This document shows, piece after piece, positions 38,158 through 50,140 of a stretch of DNA of 64,000 bases (position 1 is its first letter; each line of letters starts with the position of its first letter). The position numbers were made by a program, and so were the translations under genes. The stretch lies in the NCBI RefSeq assembly GCF_050436995.1, contig NC_134747.1:14391501-14455500 (forward strand), in the 5' to 3' direction. The notes under the pieces were generated by a model. It saw only the letters and a program-made list of their open reading frames with translations, ran no database searches and was not told where the DNA came from. The DNA is from Anticarsia gemmatalis (Eukaryota > Arthropoda > Insecta > Lepidoptera > Erebidae).

Positions 38158-39328
38158 ATTGTCTTCCAATACGGAGCTTTGTTCCACGCTAACCTGCTTC
38201 AGCCATTAGCCGGCGACACACCGGAGGCGCCGATGTCATGTCGTTTGCGGGTTATTGCGTTGACAATCAGATTTACCTACTCGGGTTATAGAGAGATGTG
38301 GAGTTGAATTGTGTGGATTGTTTTTTGGTTTTTATAATATTTTAAGTCAAATATGTATTACCGTTGACGGCCATTAATGGTCCAGCTGTAATTATAATTC
38401 TAATGCCATGGCGATCACATAGGTAACTGGCAAATATTGAAAATACTTTAATGCCAAAAATATTGTATCTGAACGCAATAATAGAAACCATACACTGTCA
38501 ATTAAAAACTCAACGAATCAAAACCTAAACAATTTAAAATTGAATCCCAGTAGAACTGATTAATGAAACAACATTAAATATTGAGCACTAATTCACACCA
38601 GTTTGAACCAATAAACAGTTGGCTAATGTTATCACAAACACACGCGAGTGTCCGTACGAGTGTATATTTGATTGGCGCAAACATTGGTGGCAAACATTGG
38701 AGCCAACTCGCCGCGTCACGTGAAGCCGCAATACGTTAATTAATGGCAAAATATCATAACACCGTATGGACAGTTGTGTAGGGTTGCCACACGTGAGCGG
38801 AATTTGTTACCGACTTTAAAGTCATGTTTGCTGCTATTTTAAAGTCGGCTTTTAAATTATTTGTGGTGTCGCTCGTGTGCTGTTATGTTTATTTAATATT
38901 TCGAAGCTTTATAGTTTTTGGTGTGATGATAATAAAATGTTTGTATGCATTGTTGAGGTTTGTTTTCGTGAAAATACTGTTTCAATTATAATTTACTTAA
39001 TGAGCTCTGAAAATCTATTTCGTATAGACGGGTTCTAATTATAATAATTATTCATCGTGCACTGAAAAGTATTTATACAACTGATGGACTTTATAAAAAG
39101 CTGTAATTTTTGACAGTATTCCTGATAGTTATATGAACATATACAGTCTGTTTAATCGTATCTATGAACAGAATCATATTATAAAGAAAAGAAACAGAGA
39201 CAGCCCTACTGATTATGAAAACAGTAACATTTAAATTCAGTCTTTAAATAAGTCCATAGAGCCGACTAATCTCATAACATTGGTAATTCAGCCAACCCTG
39301 TGTTGGTTAGCGTCGTGTGGGGTGGCTC

Positions 39329-39394
39329 TGCGGCGCGGAGCGGACCGGTGCGGAGTGGTGCGGAGGGGACCTAGTGGAGCTGTGCGGTGTGGAC
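39329..39394. repeat. Degenerate ~10-bp G-rich tandem repeat
   Basis: Imperfect decamers around GTGCGGAG (for example CGGTGCGGAG followed by TGGTGCGGAG) continue as G-rich, C-poor sequence for about 65 bp. Flanking DNA is AT-rich, so the patch stands out strongly. Boundaries are approximate. Confidence 0.55.
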
Positions 39395-39997
39395 CAAACC
39401 GCCAGCAACAGATTGTTGGACAACAATGTTTAGACGAATTTTAGCCACGCGCCGCTGCTCCGTGTTCCGCTAATGAAATTCACTCGCGACCGGACCTCGG
39501 CGGTGCCAGATATTGGGAGATAGCGTTTTGGATGCAGTTCATTGCGCAGTTTTTGTACGGACACAAATAATGTGCATATAAAATGTAGCAATGTACTACG
39601 ACGAATACTTACTACTTAGTTTGCGAACTCATATCATACATTAGCTTTTATTTATTTTAATATATTAAATATAATGATATCATCCACTTACGTAGATATA
39701 ATTCTTAATTATTAAAAATAACGGCTCACATTGCATTTCAATTACGCATCTCTGCGGCATTACTCGTCCATACAAGCTCATTATCTCAACATAATTGGAT
39801 ACAAACAATGACTCCTATACAATTAAATACAAAATACGACCGACTACAACGACATCCGATACAATATAACGCTATAAACATCTCATATCGAGTCAGCAGT
39901 TAGTTTACGATCCATTCTCGATGCAATACTCGCTCACAATCAGCTTCAGTCGTAATGTCTCGTTGTGCCGATAGATGTCGCTGTGAGGTCGTGACTT

Positions 39998-40007
39998 GTG
40001 ACGTCAC
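39998..40007. promoter_or_regulatory. Consensus CRE (GTGACGTCAC)
   Basis: A perfect 10-bp palindrome in a local GC-rich context (CGCCGCGG follows). It is identical to the extended CREs at 10579-10588 and 30063-30072. Confidence 0.4.
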
Positions 40008-41387
40008 GCCGCGGACGCAACGTGGCCTAATTATGTGCGCTGCGCAAAGCTAGGAAGGTATGCCGGTGATTGCACGCACTAAACTTTACTCACAGTTCAT
40101 TGATAAGGTTGTTTGAACTATATCGAGTGGAAACTAGCAACATATTATTATTAATTAGAGAAGCAGTGCATGAACACAATGCATACTGAAAATGAAGTTT
40201 TGTAATTAGACCAAATATTAGAGGCGCTATAATTCGGATTAAATGTTTTAAGAATATCGGTATTAGAGTGGTAAGCAATACTGGTTTCACTTATTTCATA
40301 TTCAATACATATCTATATAAAGTTATAAACGCATCTTAATTCATAATCGCGAAGAATCCAAGCAATTTTCATCATCCGCATCTCATCGCGACATTTCCTT
40401 CCCGTCCATATCCCGGATTGTTCCAAGAAATTCAATTCCGGGAACATAGAACGATTGCTTTTATGACGGCAACAAGAAAAACCGAATGATCGCTCCAAGT
40501 CATAGATTCTTCGTAGCGCACACACCAAAAAATATACAGCTCCATCGGTCCGTAAAAAAGGGGAGAAAACTCCGTAGCTTTCGCAATAAAAAGCCCGCTA
40601 ATACCAAAACTGGCACAATAATAATAATTTGCATGTGAAGAAAACGCCCTGCGTAAGCGAATTTATTCTTTTTTTCAACGGGAAAGTGGGAAATTCACAC
40701 GAGTGGAGGGCGCGTCGCTGGAGCCCGACAACTCGCCTTTTATTACGGACGCCAACGAACTAGTAAAACTCTGTTCGATTTTATTTCTGGACAATAATGT
40801 TGGCGAATACAGATGTTGTTTTGATGCCGCGACGTTCGCTTTCCTTTCAAAGAAATACATGTTTTGTAAACATGAGCTTTTTTGTTTATTTTTCGGCCTG
40901 TTTGATGTTGGATTACTGTTCAAGGATAAATACTGGCTGTAGAATCGTTTATTGGAAATACATTTAGAGGGCGGACAATTGAGGGCTGGCGGCGATGAAA
41001 GGTACAATTAAATCGTGACCTAAGAACAACATATTATTTATACCTCACTTAAAAATACATACCAAAAGTAAAATCAATTGTTGTAATCACTACTTTTTGT
41101 CACTGTTTTAAACGAAATACTGTATATTTTAACGTAAACTACTATTCAAAAGAAACAGACAAAAATCCTTAACCTAACAAATTAAATAAACACATATCAT
41201 ATCCACAGTTCTCACATCACAGTAGCAGGCGTAACACTTTCAACTCTCACAATGATTCAGCTGCCGTTATACATACTAATATTTTTATTATGAAACTCTG
41301 TCCATACACTTACACAGCTTAACCACTGAACAGAATTTCATTAGATATACCAGATTACCATAAAGATAATTGAAGACTATGACAACA

Positions 41388-41552
41388 TCTTCAACCTAGC
41401 CTTTATTCCAACTATGTTGAAGTCGGCTTCCAGTCTTTCCAGATGTAGCTGAATGGCAGTATTTTACATGGAGCTACTGTCTATTCGTCCTCCATAACCT
41501 AATTATCGGTTTTATAACACGATACCCCTCGGTAAGACTGGTTGTCAAACTA
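41388..41552 (+). repeat. Lepidopteran interspersed repeat, diverged copy
   Basis: The series CCTAGCCTTTATTCCAACTA, then GTCGGCTTCCAGTCT, AGCTGAATGGCAGTATTTTA, GATACCCCTCGGTAAGACTG and GTTGTCAAAC matches, with scattered changes, a repeat I recall from many moth and butterfly introns. It has no coding content. The class (SINE or LINE 3' end) is uncertain. Confidence 0.55.
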
Positions 41553-42610
41553 GAAATCAGTCAACAACATAGGTTAGTATTGGCATAAAAATATGCAAGT
41601 GAATCCGCCGGCTTACGCTAGTTTTTTGTATTGGCTTTTTTTGTAGTATTTTAGTTGCGTTGTTGGCATGTTCCGAATGATACTGGATTAACGACACTGT
41701 CATGTTTTAGAATGTGTTGTGGTGGGGCTTTGCGATTGATGAATTTTCGATGGTATTGAATGAATGGAAACCGAGTTAAAAATGTATGAGTATTTGCCGC
41801 TAGTGGACTTGTTTCGATGTATGATTGTGGATAAAAATAGTACTACTTTTAAGCTTTCACGTTGCCTTTGTTTAATATTAAATGGCTTAAAAAAACGAAA
41901 GTACATTGGCTATAGTAATACTGTACTATAATGATAATAATTCTTATTTGTGGTGAACTAGTTTTAATGTATAAAATTGTAAATAAGCCATCAACAGCCT
42001 GCGTGATGTAAAGACTCGCACGCACATACACAATCCTAATTGCCACACAACAGTTACGTAATCATTTATAAACAGTTTTGTCTACTTATATGTAGCAGTT
42101 CTACGCCGTAGACCACCTACGCCGTAGCATGCTACGCTACTCTCAAACAAGCTGTAACTAAGCATAATGTATTGAATTATGAGTCTTGTGATGTTCGTTA
42201 CTTTGTTATACAAAATCTGCAGGACAGACTTGGGCAAAATTAGGTATAGATACAGTCCACATACATATAAAATCAAGCCACTTGTACCCGAAGGTGTAGA
42301 CTGAGATGTATCAAAATACACCCACGTTTTGCCTTTAAAAATGTTAGTTTCATGTAAAAGGAGACGAGTCTATTGCTTCATACCAGGGACGTTAGTACCA
42401 AACTCAAGGACACAATGGAGAAACATTCCAAAATAAATTAGAAAAGACCAATACCATAATCAGCAGACCTCATGATCAGCAGTCTTATAGTTGCCCAGAC
42501 TCCAGATACGGTTATATAATTTATGGCCTGAAAACAACACATAGGCAAGGTCGAAGGTAGATTTTACCATATACACAAACTACATTCGTTGAGTAAGTAG
42601 TGTGTGCAGT

Positions 42611-42642
42611 TGGCACGTGTGCGTGTCCTGTTACACGTGCCA
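42611..42642. promoter_or_regulatory. Inverted repeat with two CACGTG E-boxes
   Basis: TGGCACGTGT (42611-42620) and ACACGTGCCA (42633-42642) are exact reverse complements with a 12-nt spacer. Each arm carries CACGTG, the canonical E-box of bHLH factors such as Max/Myc or Clock/Cycle. The boxes are 22 bp apart, about two helical turns. A G-quadruplex candidate starts 12 bp downstream. Regulatory function is inferred. Confidence 0.45.
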
Positions 42643-42653
42643 CGGCCGGTGTT

Positions 42654-42682
42654 GGGCGGGTGCAGGGCGGGTGTAGGGCGGG
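42654..42682 (+). repeat. 11-bp GGGCGGGTG(C/T)A array, G-quadruplex candidate
   Basis: Nearly three copies of the 11-mer GGGCGGGTGCA / GGGCGGGTGTA give six GGG runs with loops of 1 and 4 nt. This meets the usual pattern for an intramolecular G-quadruplex on the + strand. The unit is nearly the same as the minus-strand unit of the array at 38092-38157 (GGGGCGGGTGC). The short open frames across it are incidental. Confidence 0.75.
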
Positions 42683-43574
42683 TGTTATGAAGTGGCTGCA
42701 ACTTGAGGCCGACATGATATATGTGTCTCACTGCACTCCTTTGTTACCACTTTATTGTACGGATTGTCCTACTTTATTGGGGTTAGTACACATCATCTAG
42801 CTAAATCATTGCTATTTACTTATACATACTCTGATCAATGTTCGAAACGGCGTTTGTTAGCGAATGCTCAATTCTATGTCGAATGATGCGAAGTTTTATA
42901 GTAAATAAAACATTCAATGAGTTTGTGAAATTATATTTTATGACAGAAAATGGTTAAGCACACTATTCTCTACAAAATAATGTGTTTAAAACTGTCTATT
43001 GAATTTGGACGCGAATCTAGCAAGGTTATGTTGGGTTATAGAAAAGACAAATTGTAGAAGTTTTGCTTTTCGGAGACCCAAGAAAGCTAATAGAGTTCAG
43101 TATGTAGAAACACTCAGGGAATTCGGTATCGACGTTGCCAGAAGCATCAGAAATAATGTTTTGATTTAATGAAACATAGGTCGTTTAAAAAAATATGTAA
43201 TATCAACATTTAATGAAAAATCGAACGTCCAGAAAGTGTCAAGTAAACGCTCTAATGAGAGCGTACCTTTTGTTATATTATATGATGCTTTTAAGGCGGT
43301 ATTTTCAGTAGTTCGTTTTGTAGTGCGCCGAGTTTCCCGTGAGTGTAATTAGAGACGTTGAAAGGAAAATGGGCGGCACTTTGAATTAATAATAACTTTT
43401 GTTCTATGAGTTCGTACTCGTTCTTTCTGTTTCGTGAAGTTGGATGTTCTAATTCTATGTAGTTCTGTGACCTACTTAGTGTATTTGGTAATTGAAAATG
43501 GGTTCAGTGCATTAGGAAGCGATAGAGAGGGATTAGAAATTACTATTACATCAGTTATTGCCTTTTTTTTTAAT

Positions 43575-43690
43575 AACTAGCGCCTCGGCCTCGCTTCTTG
43601 GCCGGTCTTCGTCCATCTAGTAAAATTTTATCAATTTTTTCCGCGGGAATTTGGATCCTGTCGATCCAATATTAACCTTGTCCTGACAAT
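43575..43690. repeat. Possible decayed interspersed repeat
   Basis: ACTAGCGCCTCGGCCTCGCT, then TTTTTTCCGCGGGAATTTGG, resembles the GC-rich 'ACTAGC...GGCTTCG...CCGCGGGAA' repeats I recall from Lepidoptera. It follows a T-run. The match is weak. Confidence 0.25.
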
Positions 43691-44475
43691 TGCAAACACG
43701 TTGAAAAAATACTTATTCCATTAGGTGCACTTGTTCTAAAATTATACGCGTACATACAATTTTATATTATATACTTAGATAAACGGCGTATCTATTTTGA
43801 AAGAGTATTTTTTTTTAATGTATTGCAGGTAACGCAAAGCCTATCACAATGTAAGTTGCGTATGCAAGTGCTTAATTCATGAGTGATTGTCTAACATTCT
43901 CATAACACCACAACTTTTGAGGCATGTTAATATCTGATGATATTTTTGCTCTGCCACACTATTTTTAAACTGTTAACAAACATAAACCCATATAAAACTG
44001 TTTCCATATCAGCACGTATTACACAGCGAGGCGCGGTGTGCACAAGAGCGCGGCATAAAATTTAATATGAGTGCGTACCGTATACTTCCTCTACGTTGCA
44101 ATATTATAATGTGATGTTATATCGACTTGATAATCGCTGGCGGCCAGTTTTCGACCAACCAACTATTTTCTCATTTTAGTAGGCGTTTTATGAGCTACTT
44201 ATTGTGGCTTTTAGCAAACTGTTTTAGTGTATTGTTAGTTGTTAGCATATTGTTGGTAATGGATGAAAAATATACTGGTGGTAGTTAATTTGTTTATATA
44301 GTGTTATATGCAAACGTTTATTGAGACAGTCAGTAAATGTAAGAGTATGTTATGCAGTTGGAATTAAGAATGATTTTCGTATTTGTAGGAAAAAGTATTT
44401 ACAAACAATGTATTAGTACTATATAGTGGAAACTGAAGTTATTGTGAGATATAATAAGATCTGGTGAGAATTACG

Positions 44476-44505
44476 CAGTGCATGTTTGATATTTAACATG
44501 CACTG
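44476..44505. repeat. Perfect 11-bp inverted repeat, 8-nt loop
   Basis: CAGTGCATGTT (44476-44486) and AACATGCACTG (44495-44505) are exact reverse complements around TGATATTT. The stem is too short for a typical insect microRNA precursor and flanking bases add only a G-T wobble. It could be a binding-site palindrome or a tiny excision footprint. Confidence 0.7.
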
Positions 44506-45210
44506 TACTTCTATACAACAAAGTGACATTCACACTAAATGTACAAGGAAATTGCAATCACTACACTCGAAAGTTAGCAAGGTAATATTGTTTTACTTCC
44601 TCCGCATTGTATAAATAAATAAAAAAGTCACTATTCTATGAACAAACTTGACAAAAACCAGACAAATTCAAACAACTTCATCTAGCAAATTGACACAGTC
44701 AATCTCACTATTATTATAATTCGCGAGCAATTTGCAGCGAGCGTCGAAAATGAATTTGTCTTTCTCCACACGACATTCAAAACGTTCCACTCAGCTAAAT
44801 GAAAATGTAATGATGCTTCAAACGAGAGATGTCTAGTAACTTGTTGCGGCAATAAATTGGTGAACTGCGGCTGAGGCCTTCTCGTTACGTATTTCTTCCT
44901 TACGAATAATTTTGCTAGTGTTTGTTGTAGTCGGAAGACGGGTGTTATTGTTTGATACTCAGTGGTCGGTAAATAATTATAGTACCTTATTATATCCTTG
45001 ACGTGCATCTGTCGTAGTTGATTTCAGTAATAATATTTGATTATTTACTACAAATCGTACCCCTTTCCTTTTGACGTTTGATTGGTAAAATCTTTAAAAA
45101 TTACTTGAGCATAGTACTACTACCCGACCCCAACAGTGATGTGGCTTCAGTACACTTCTAAAGTATGATCGTTTATATTCGTCTGCTATTTTTATGTGTG
45201 TTGATAAATG

Positions 45211-45236
45211 GACTTGAATTGACTTGACTTGAAGGT
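45211..45236 (+). repeat. TTGAC-type short tandem tract
   Basis: GACTTGAATTGACTTGACTT is a run of (ACTTG/ATTG) pentamer-like units of the type found as tails of 3'-truncated LINE/SINE insertions. No body is recognised upstream. Confidence 0.35.
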
Positions 45237-46753
45237 ACGTGAACACGCGACGCAAATAGAGCAACCAATTTCATTCATAAATTTTTTGAGTACATCAGTG
45301 TTATGACTAAATTACTAAGACTTGTATTCAAAAAGTGATTTTTTGAGGTATACCTATTTAGCCATAAATAAGTTATTATGGTGTTTTGTTTTACTTTCAT
45401 ACTTAGCGTCGGTACACGGGACATACGGTTCTCTGCAATGATTGTTGTATAAGACAATTTAGTTAGATTTTGAAAGGAATTATCTCACATAACGAAAAAT
45501 TACTTATTTTTTTATTTGATTTAGTACAAACTCGGGAAAACCCCATTACTTATTTCATGTTTAAGTGCAAGAAGAAATGTTTCTTGTAACTTTACATAAA
45601 AACTTATAGAAGAATAAAAATAATGGCAACAAAGGCTTTAATGAAGCCATTCAAATGTAAGTGACGATAAAGTAAGTACTGTAACATTTTTTGTAGTTCC
45701 TTTTAATGAATTTGAAAGGTGTTTTTACATAAATAGTGGACTGAAATACAACTGAAGAAATCAATATTTTTATTAATAAAAGATTTTTTTGATGGCATTG
45801 GCATTATGAAATGGTTGTATTTCGAATATTACTCTGATCTTTGTTAAGTGATTGATATATTATGAAGTAATTCCAGTTGATCCTAAAATGATTATAATTG
45901 CTTTTGAAATAATAGTTGCATGTGTAAGTATAAGTATCACTCGCAAAGATGCAAAAGAAACATAAAAAAATATGCTTTCTGCAGTAGTAACTATTGCCAC
46001 AAAACTATATTTTCTAGTATACAATACATTATTTTCTCATGTTTTGTGCAGCAATGTCGTGTGCGGTGTGACAACTCCTTAACACGTTGTAACAGAGCAC
46101 CTGAGCTCGCAGTCCTGTGTTTTTTCCACTGTGTGACGTTCCTCTGTGACGTTTCGTCCCACCCCTCATGACAGATGTGTTAGGAGTACACGAAGTTGTT
46201 GTGTGACGCAAATTGAACATGAAACAAATGTATTCATTTAATAGAATAATCTTTTGAGATAACTAGTAAAATATTTTATTTTATCTGTTCTTTAATCTTT
46301 AACAGTAATGGTTGGACTTCATTTTTTATTTCGTTTTTAACTTTACCCAATGTGTGGGTGTATATTATTCATAGTCCACAGCCCCGGCCAAATCCAGATT
46401 GGCACACTTTAAGCCCTGAAGTACTTAGTAAGTCTTGTACGAATACCACCCTAAAAAAAAACAAAAAATTCTCTAATATCAAAATTCAAAGACATGTGTG
46501 AGGTCAAAGCGTAATAGATTTAGGTAATAATTTCATCTTTTGACCAATTGTTTTCAAAATAATGTAACAAATACTTGTATCACAATATACCTCGATCCAA
46601 CAATAAAGGCGTTTCGGTCACCAATAAAGCTTCCTGATATTACGAATGTATAATATAATTGGGGCCGCAGTTATAACATCTAAAATTTAGACAAAAGATA
46701 TAAAACGTCTCCCCTTTCGAGGGTCCAAGGACGGGAGAGGGTAGCACTAAAGT

Positions 46754-46774
46754 GGGGGGAAAGGGGTGGGGGGG
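46754..46774 (+). repeat. Poly-G tract, G-quadruplex candidate
   Basis: Runs of 6, 4 and 7 G are separated by AAA and T. The 7-G run can supply two GGG blocks, so a quadruplex is possible on the + strand. It lies in an ordinary AT-rich stretch. Confidence 0.6.
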
Positions 46775-48066
46775 TGTATTCAAAAACTTTCGCTCAATTA
46801 CACGCGCGAGACTTTAGTTTAATACTGAGCGGGGTAATAAGATTACGCGTAATGCTATTAGGTTTATCACAGGGTGTTCTCGCGGCTGCCATTGTCATTC
46901 TGCTGATCATAATCAGTTTGAAGGTTATAATTTGGTTGTATATAATGTGTCGCAAAAATGAAACTCGTTTGCAAGTAATTTGTAAAATAAGCATCGTTGT
47001 ACCTGAATGAGGTTCGTTTATTTTTCGTATGTGAGATGTCCAGATTTCTTTTTTGTTATTTACGAAATTATTATCTTGTGAGATTGTTATAGCGGTGTGA
47101 TTCGTATTTATTTGAGTACGCCACGCATTTACCTAAGCGGTTTGGCGGAAGGACCTTCGTATTCTACTAAATCTTAAGGTTATCAGTATTAACTCTTTAT
47201 TATTAGTGATTAATTTGAACTTATATGATTTTTTTCTTAAAAATGTTATTTCGTGGTTGTGTAGTTCAAAATAACTACTTATATAACCCGAACTAACATT
47301 AAGCGACCAAAAATAGCATAGCTTTCAAAACACTGAACAACAAAAAAAACAGTATTTATGTTTATTATAATAATGAAGAAAACGAGATACTGGCTACAGG
47401 GATCTTTTTCATATTTCCTAGAAAATACTCACAAGGATCGTGAACTAACTGTTTCTTAGAACCAACTACGAGTGAAGCTATTTTTGTACGGAGTTTTAAA
47501 AATCTTTAAAGTAATATGCATTAATTACGAATAAGTAGTGTCATTTTGGAGCCTTTAGTTGCAAGAAACTGATGTCACAGTGGGAGTATGCAATGGTGAA
47601 TTGTGATGTTTCAGATTCGATTATTGGGTTGGACAAAGACGTTACTCAGAATCGTTGGAATTTGAAACTGGACCAAATATATTATAAGTTTAATAAAAAT
47701 AATGCACGGCTTATTAAAATTTATCAGTAAAATTTCATTTCATTATTTGGAATTTGCCTGTCAACAACTACTTTAATTGACAAACGAGATCAAGTTTTTA
47801 AGTGCACATAAAAATAACAGTTTTATAGTTTAAAACTTTACTGACATCGAACAGTTTGGTATAATTGGAAACGTAGAAATTGACATTCGGTACACGAGAG
47901 TACAGAAATAAACCGTAGTTCGTTTTATACCGTCAATAAGTTACGATTTTATGACCAACCGTTAACCAACACATTCACCCCGGCACATAAACTTGAAACT
48001 AGTAGAAAAACTAAATGTTTCAAATCATATTTCATACTTTAATTTCTGTGTGCATTTAGCAGTTAA

Positions 48067-48419
48067 GGAATTTCCACATTATATTTTTTAACGCGCGTTG
48101 AACGCAATGAACACGCTTGGCAGACGCAAGGCCGTCAATGCATTGTGACTATTGCACATGATGCTCCCGTTTGTTTCGCTAAAACGCAATATGAACGTAC
48201 GTTTTCTTTTCGTTATAGAAACATCTACATCAATTTGGACTGCAGATTGTATTGATACAAACTTGCGTTACAACCATTGTGAAAATGTATCTATTTTGTT
48301 CATACTTATAATTCAATGGTCCCCTTGCGGTTGTATTGACAGGAACGCATACAAACTGTTAATACTCGCTGCAAACGCGTTTACCAAAAACGCACGTTAA
48401 ACAACCATGTGGAAGCCCC
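48067..48419. mobile_element. TTAA-flanked inverted-repeat element (MITE-like), copy 2
   Basis: The left end GGAATTTCCACAT and the reverse complement of the right end, GGGGCTTCCACAT, share GG...TTCCACAT. After a gap both continue as TTTAACG(C/T)GCGTT. Perfect TTAA tetramers flank the element (48063-48066 and 48420-48423). The 353-bp interior carries AACGC/GCGTT words and no transposase; the 82-codon frame inside it is a shadow. The TTAA target and GG...CC ends match the element at 15207, though the two sequences otherwise differ. The TTAA target suggests mobilisation by a piggyBac-like transposase. Confidence 0.65.
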
Positions 48420-48424
48420 TTAAA

Positions 48425-50140
48425 TGAATATACCAGCTAACACGAACACCTTATAGTTATGAATCACGCCAGAAAAGTTTCACCTATTCGATTCCCGTTT
48501 GAAAAGCGAGGGAGGATTTTTATCGTCAACACTACGGGCACTACGGGCAGTATGAAGTTGTGGAAACTTTAGCCGAGCCATGCCAGCGGCTGTTTGGCAG
48601 CGGCTATAAACGCCGTGTCATTATTTGTTGGGAATACTAATTAGAATCGTGTCGTCTGGACGCCAAGAGCCCTAGTTTTAGGAACTGTGTATAATCTAGA
48701 CTGAAATGCGGTCAATTTTAAAGTTTATAAATCTTGATTAGCAACCTATGTTCCGAAATCTATTGTTGTATTATCACCATAACTACTGCGACGATCTATA
48801 CTACGGAATACCGCACGTAAGTTATTTTACATTTACACTCAACTACATCTACACCGTATTCTGCAACCACTTGTGATCTTGCCTCTTTGATCCATTTTTT
48901 AAGGCGCGTTGTTTTAAAATACTATTAAAGTATTTGCAAATTCATCTATACGAACCACGCTTACTAATTTACAATAAATAAACATACATATACTTCAACT
49001 TAGATGAAAAACAAAGCAAAACCTTTTAAAAACTAGTAATAAAATGTACAAAGCAAAAGTTACCAAAACTACATATTAGTTACTATACTAACAGAGACAG
49101 CAGTAGAACAAAGTCAGAGTCACGTTGTATTCATTAAGCCGGTCACACGCTGAGCCTCGGCTGTCAGCGCGCTGTTCCACCTGGAGGCGGTTAATTACGG
49201 TAAAAGCGCAGACGCCCGGCTCCGCTCGTGTGCCGCCGAATATTCTAGCAACTACCAGATTGGCTGGGGTTTGTGAAGTCCCAACTAACCGTTTGTAGTT
49301 AGTAAATAAATGAGAGGACAGTCAAAGTGTAGTGGTTTGTTTTTGTTTGAATAAGTCTTTATTATTCGGACTGACTGGCTTTACGGTGCGGTTGAAAGTG
49401 TTTCTGACTACTGATCATTATGTTTATGGTTCGATTCAGGGTTCGGGTAAAGTACTATTGGTCTTTCTTAATTTATATCAGAGAATTTCTCAATAGTTAA
49501 GGCAATAGGCTTGCCCTTCTGACACGTTGCTAACGGGGAAACGTGGGTATCTTTGTTCAGTTTCTAATCCTTTCCATAAAAATAGATCAAGGCTTGATTT
49601 CATGTCTGCATGAAGCTCAATAATAGATTGATCAAAATCCGTTTGGCAATATAGTCGTAAAATTACAACGAAATCAAATATATTTTTATTTTTTAATATC
49701 AGTTTTTAAATCTTAACATAATCAATCCACAACAAATTAATTACACACAGAAACACATGTAATTGAGACCAATATCACTAATTATTTAACAGTATCCAGT
49801 TCACACGTCCAACCCTTTCTTATCGTGTCGTCCGTCAGCGTCGCGACCAGTTTACGATTCAATCCCATTAGCCCTCCGAGGGCCTCCGACGACCTCCGAG
49901 GGCAGAGGGCGCGCCTCCGACAAACAAAAATTACAACTTAATTATTGTTCCTGGAAGTTGTTATCTTTTTAATTGTTTTAATTGTGATTTAGAAGTGTTT
50001 TCTGTTTCAATCTAGCCAGTACTCACGCAAAGATAGTCGTGTACTAAATTGTGTTGTTTTAACACCCGCTGTGATTTTTTGGGGTTCAGGTTGATTACTA
50101 TTTAAAAACTTTTTTGGTGTTCAAAACTAGATTATAATGA
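48425..50140. other. Intron, part 8: no gene seen
   Basis: There are no supportable exons. A CpG-richer patch lies at 49140-49240 and a decamer minisatellite at 49873-49923. Otherwise the sequence is AT-rich with no recognised repeat. Confidence 0.5.
49873..49923. repeat. 10-bp CCTCCGAGGG minisatellite
   Basis: Three contiguous decamers (CCTCCGAGGG, CCTCCGACGA, CCTCCGAGGG), then an 11-bp variant (CAGAGGGCGCG) and a last CCTCCGACAA. The unit is itself nearly palindromic (CCTCCGAGG). It is another GC-rich array with a period of about one helical turn. Confidence 0.7.

Larger units (their letters stand above)
35425..41385. other. Intron, part 6: no gene seen
   Basis: There are no supportable exons. 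A CpG-rich patch at 36120-36560 includes a small hairpin (GCGTCT/AGACGC near 36292-36308). GC-rich tandem repeats lie at 38092-38157 and 39329-39394, and a CRE palindrome at 39998-40007. The frames at 40675-41007 (-), 40703-40942 (+) and 37193-37495 (+) show no recognisable domain. Confidence 0.5.
41560..48060. other. Intron, part 7: no gene seen
   Basis: There are no supportable exons. The stretch includes CTACGCCGTAG twice (42101-42111, 42117-42127), the E-box inverted repeat and G-rich array at 42611-42682, a possible decayed repeat at 43575-43690, a perfect 11-bp hairpin at 44476-44505, a TTGAC-rich tract at 45211-45236 and a poly-G tract at 46754-46774. Confidence 0.5.

Noticed and set aside
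42521..42800. Two overlapping short frames on opposite strands
   Set aside because: Both are created by the GC-rich 11-bp repeat and the E-box inverted repeat.
48152..48400. 82-codon open frame
   Set aside because: It lies wholly inside the TTAA-flanked inverted-repeat element and has no protein similarity I recognise.
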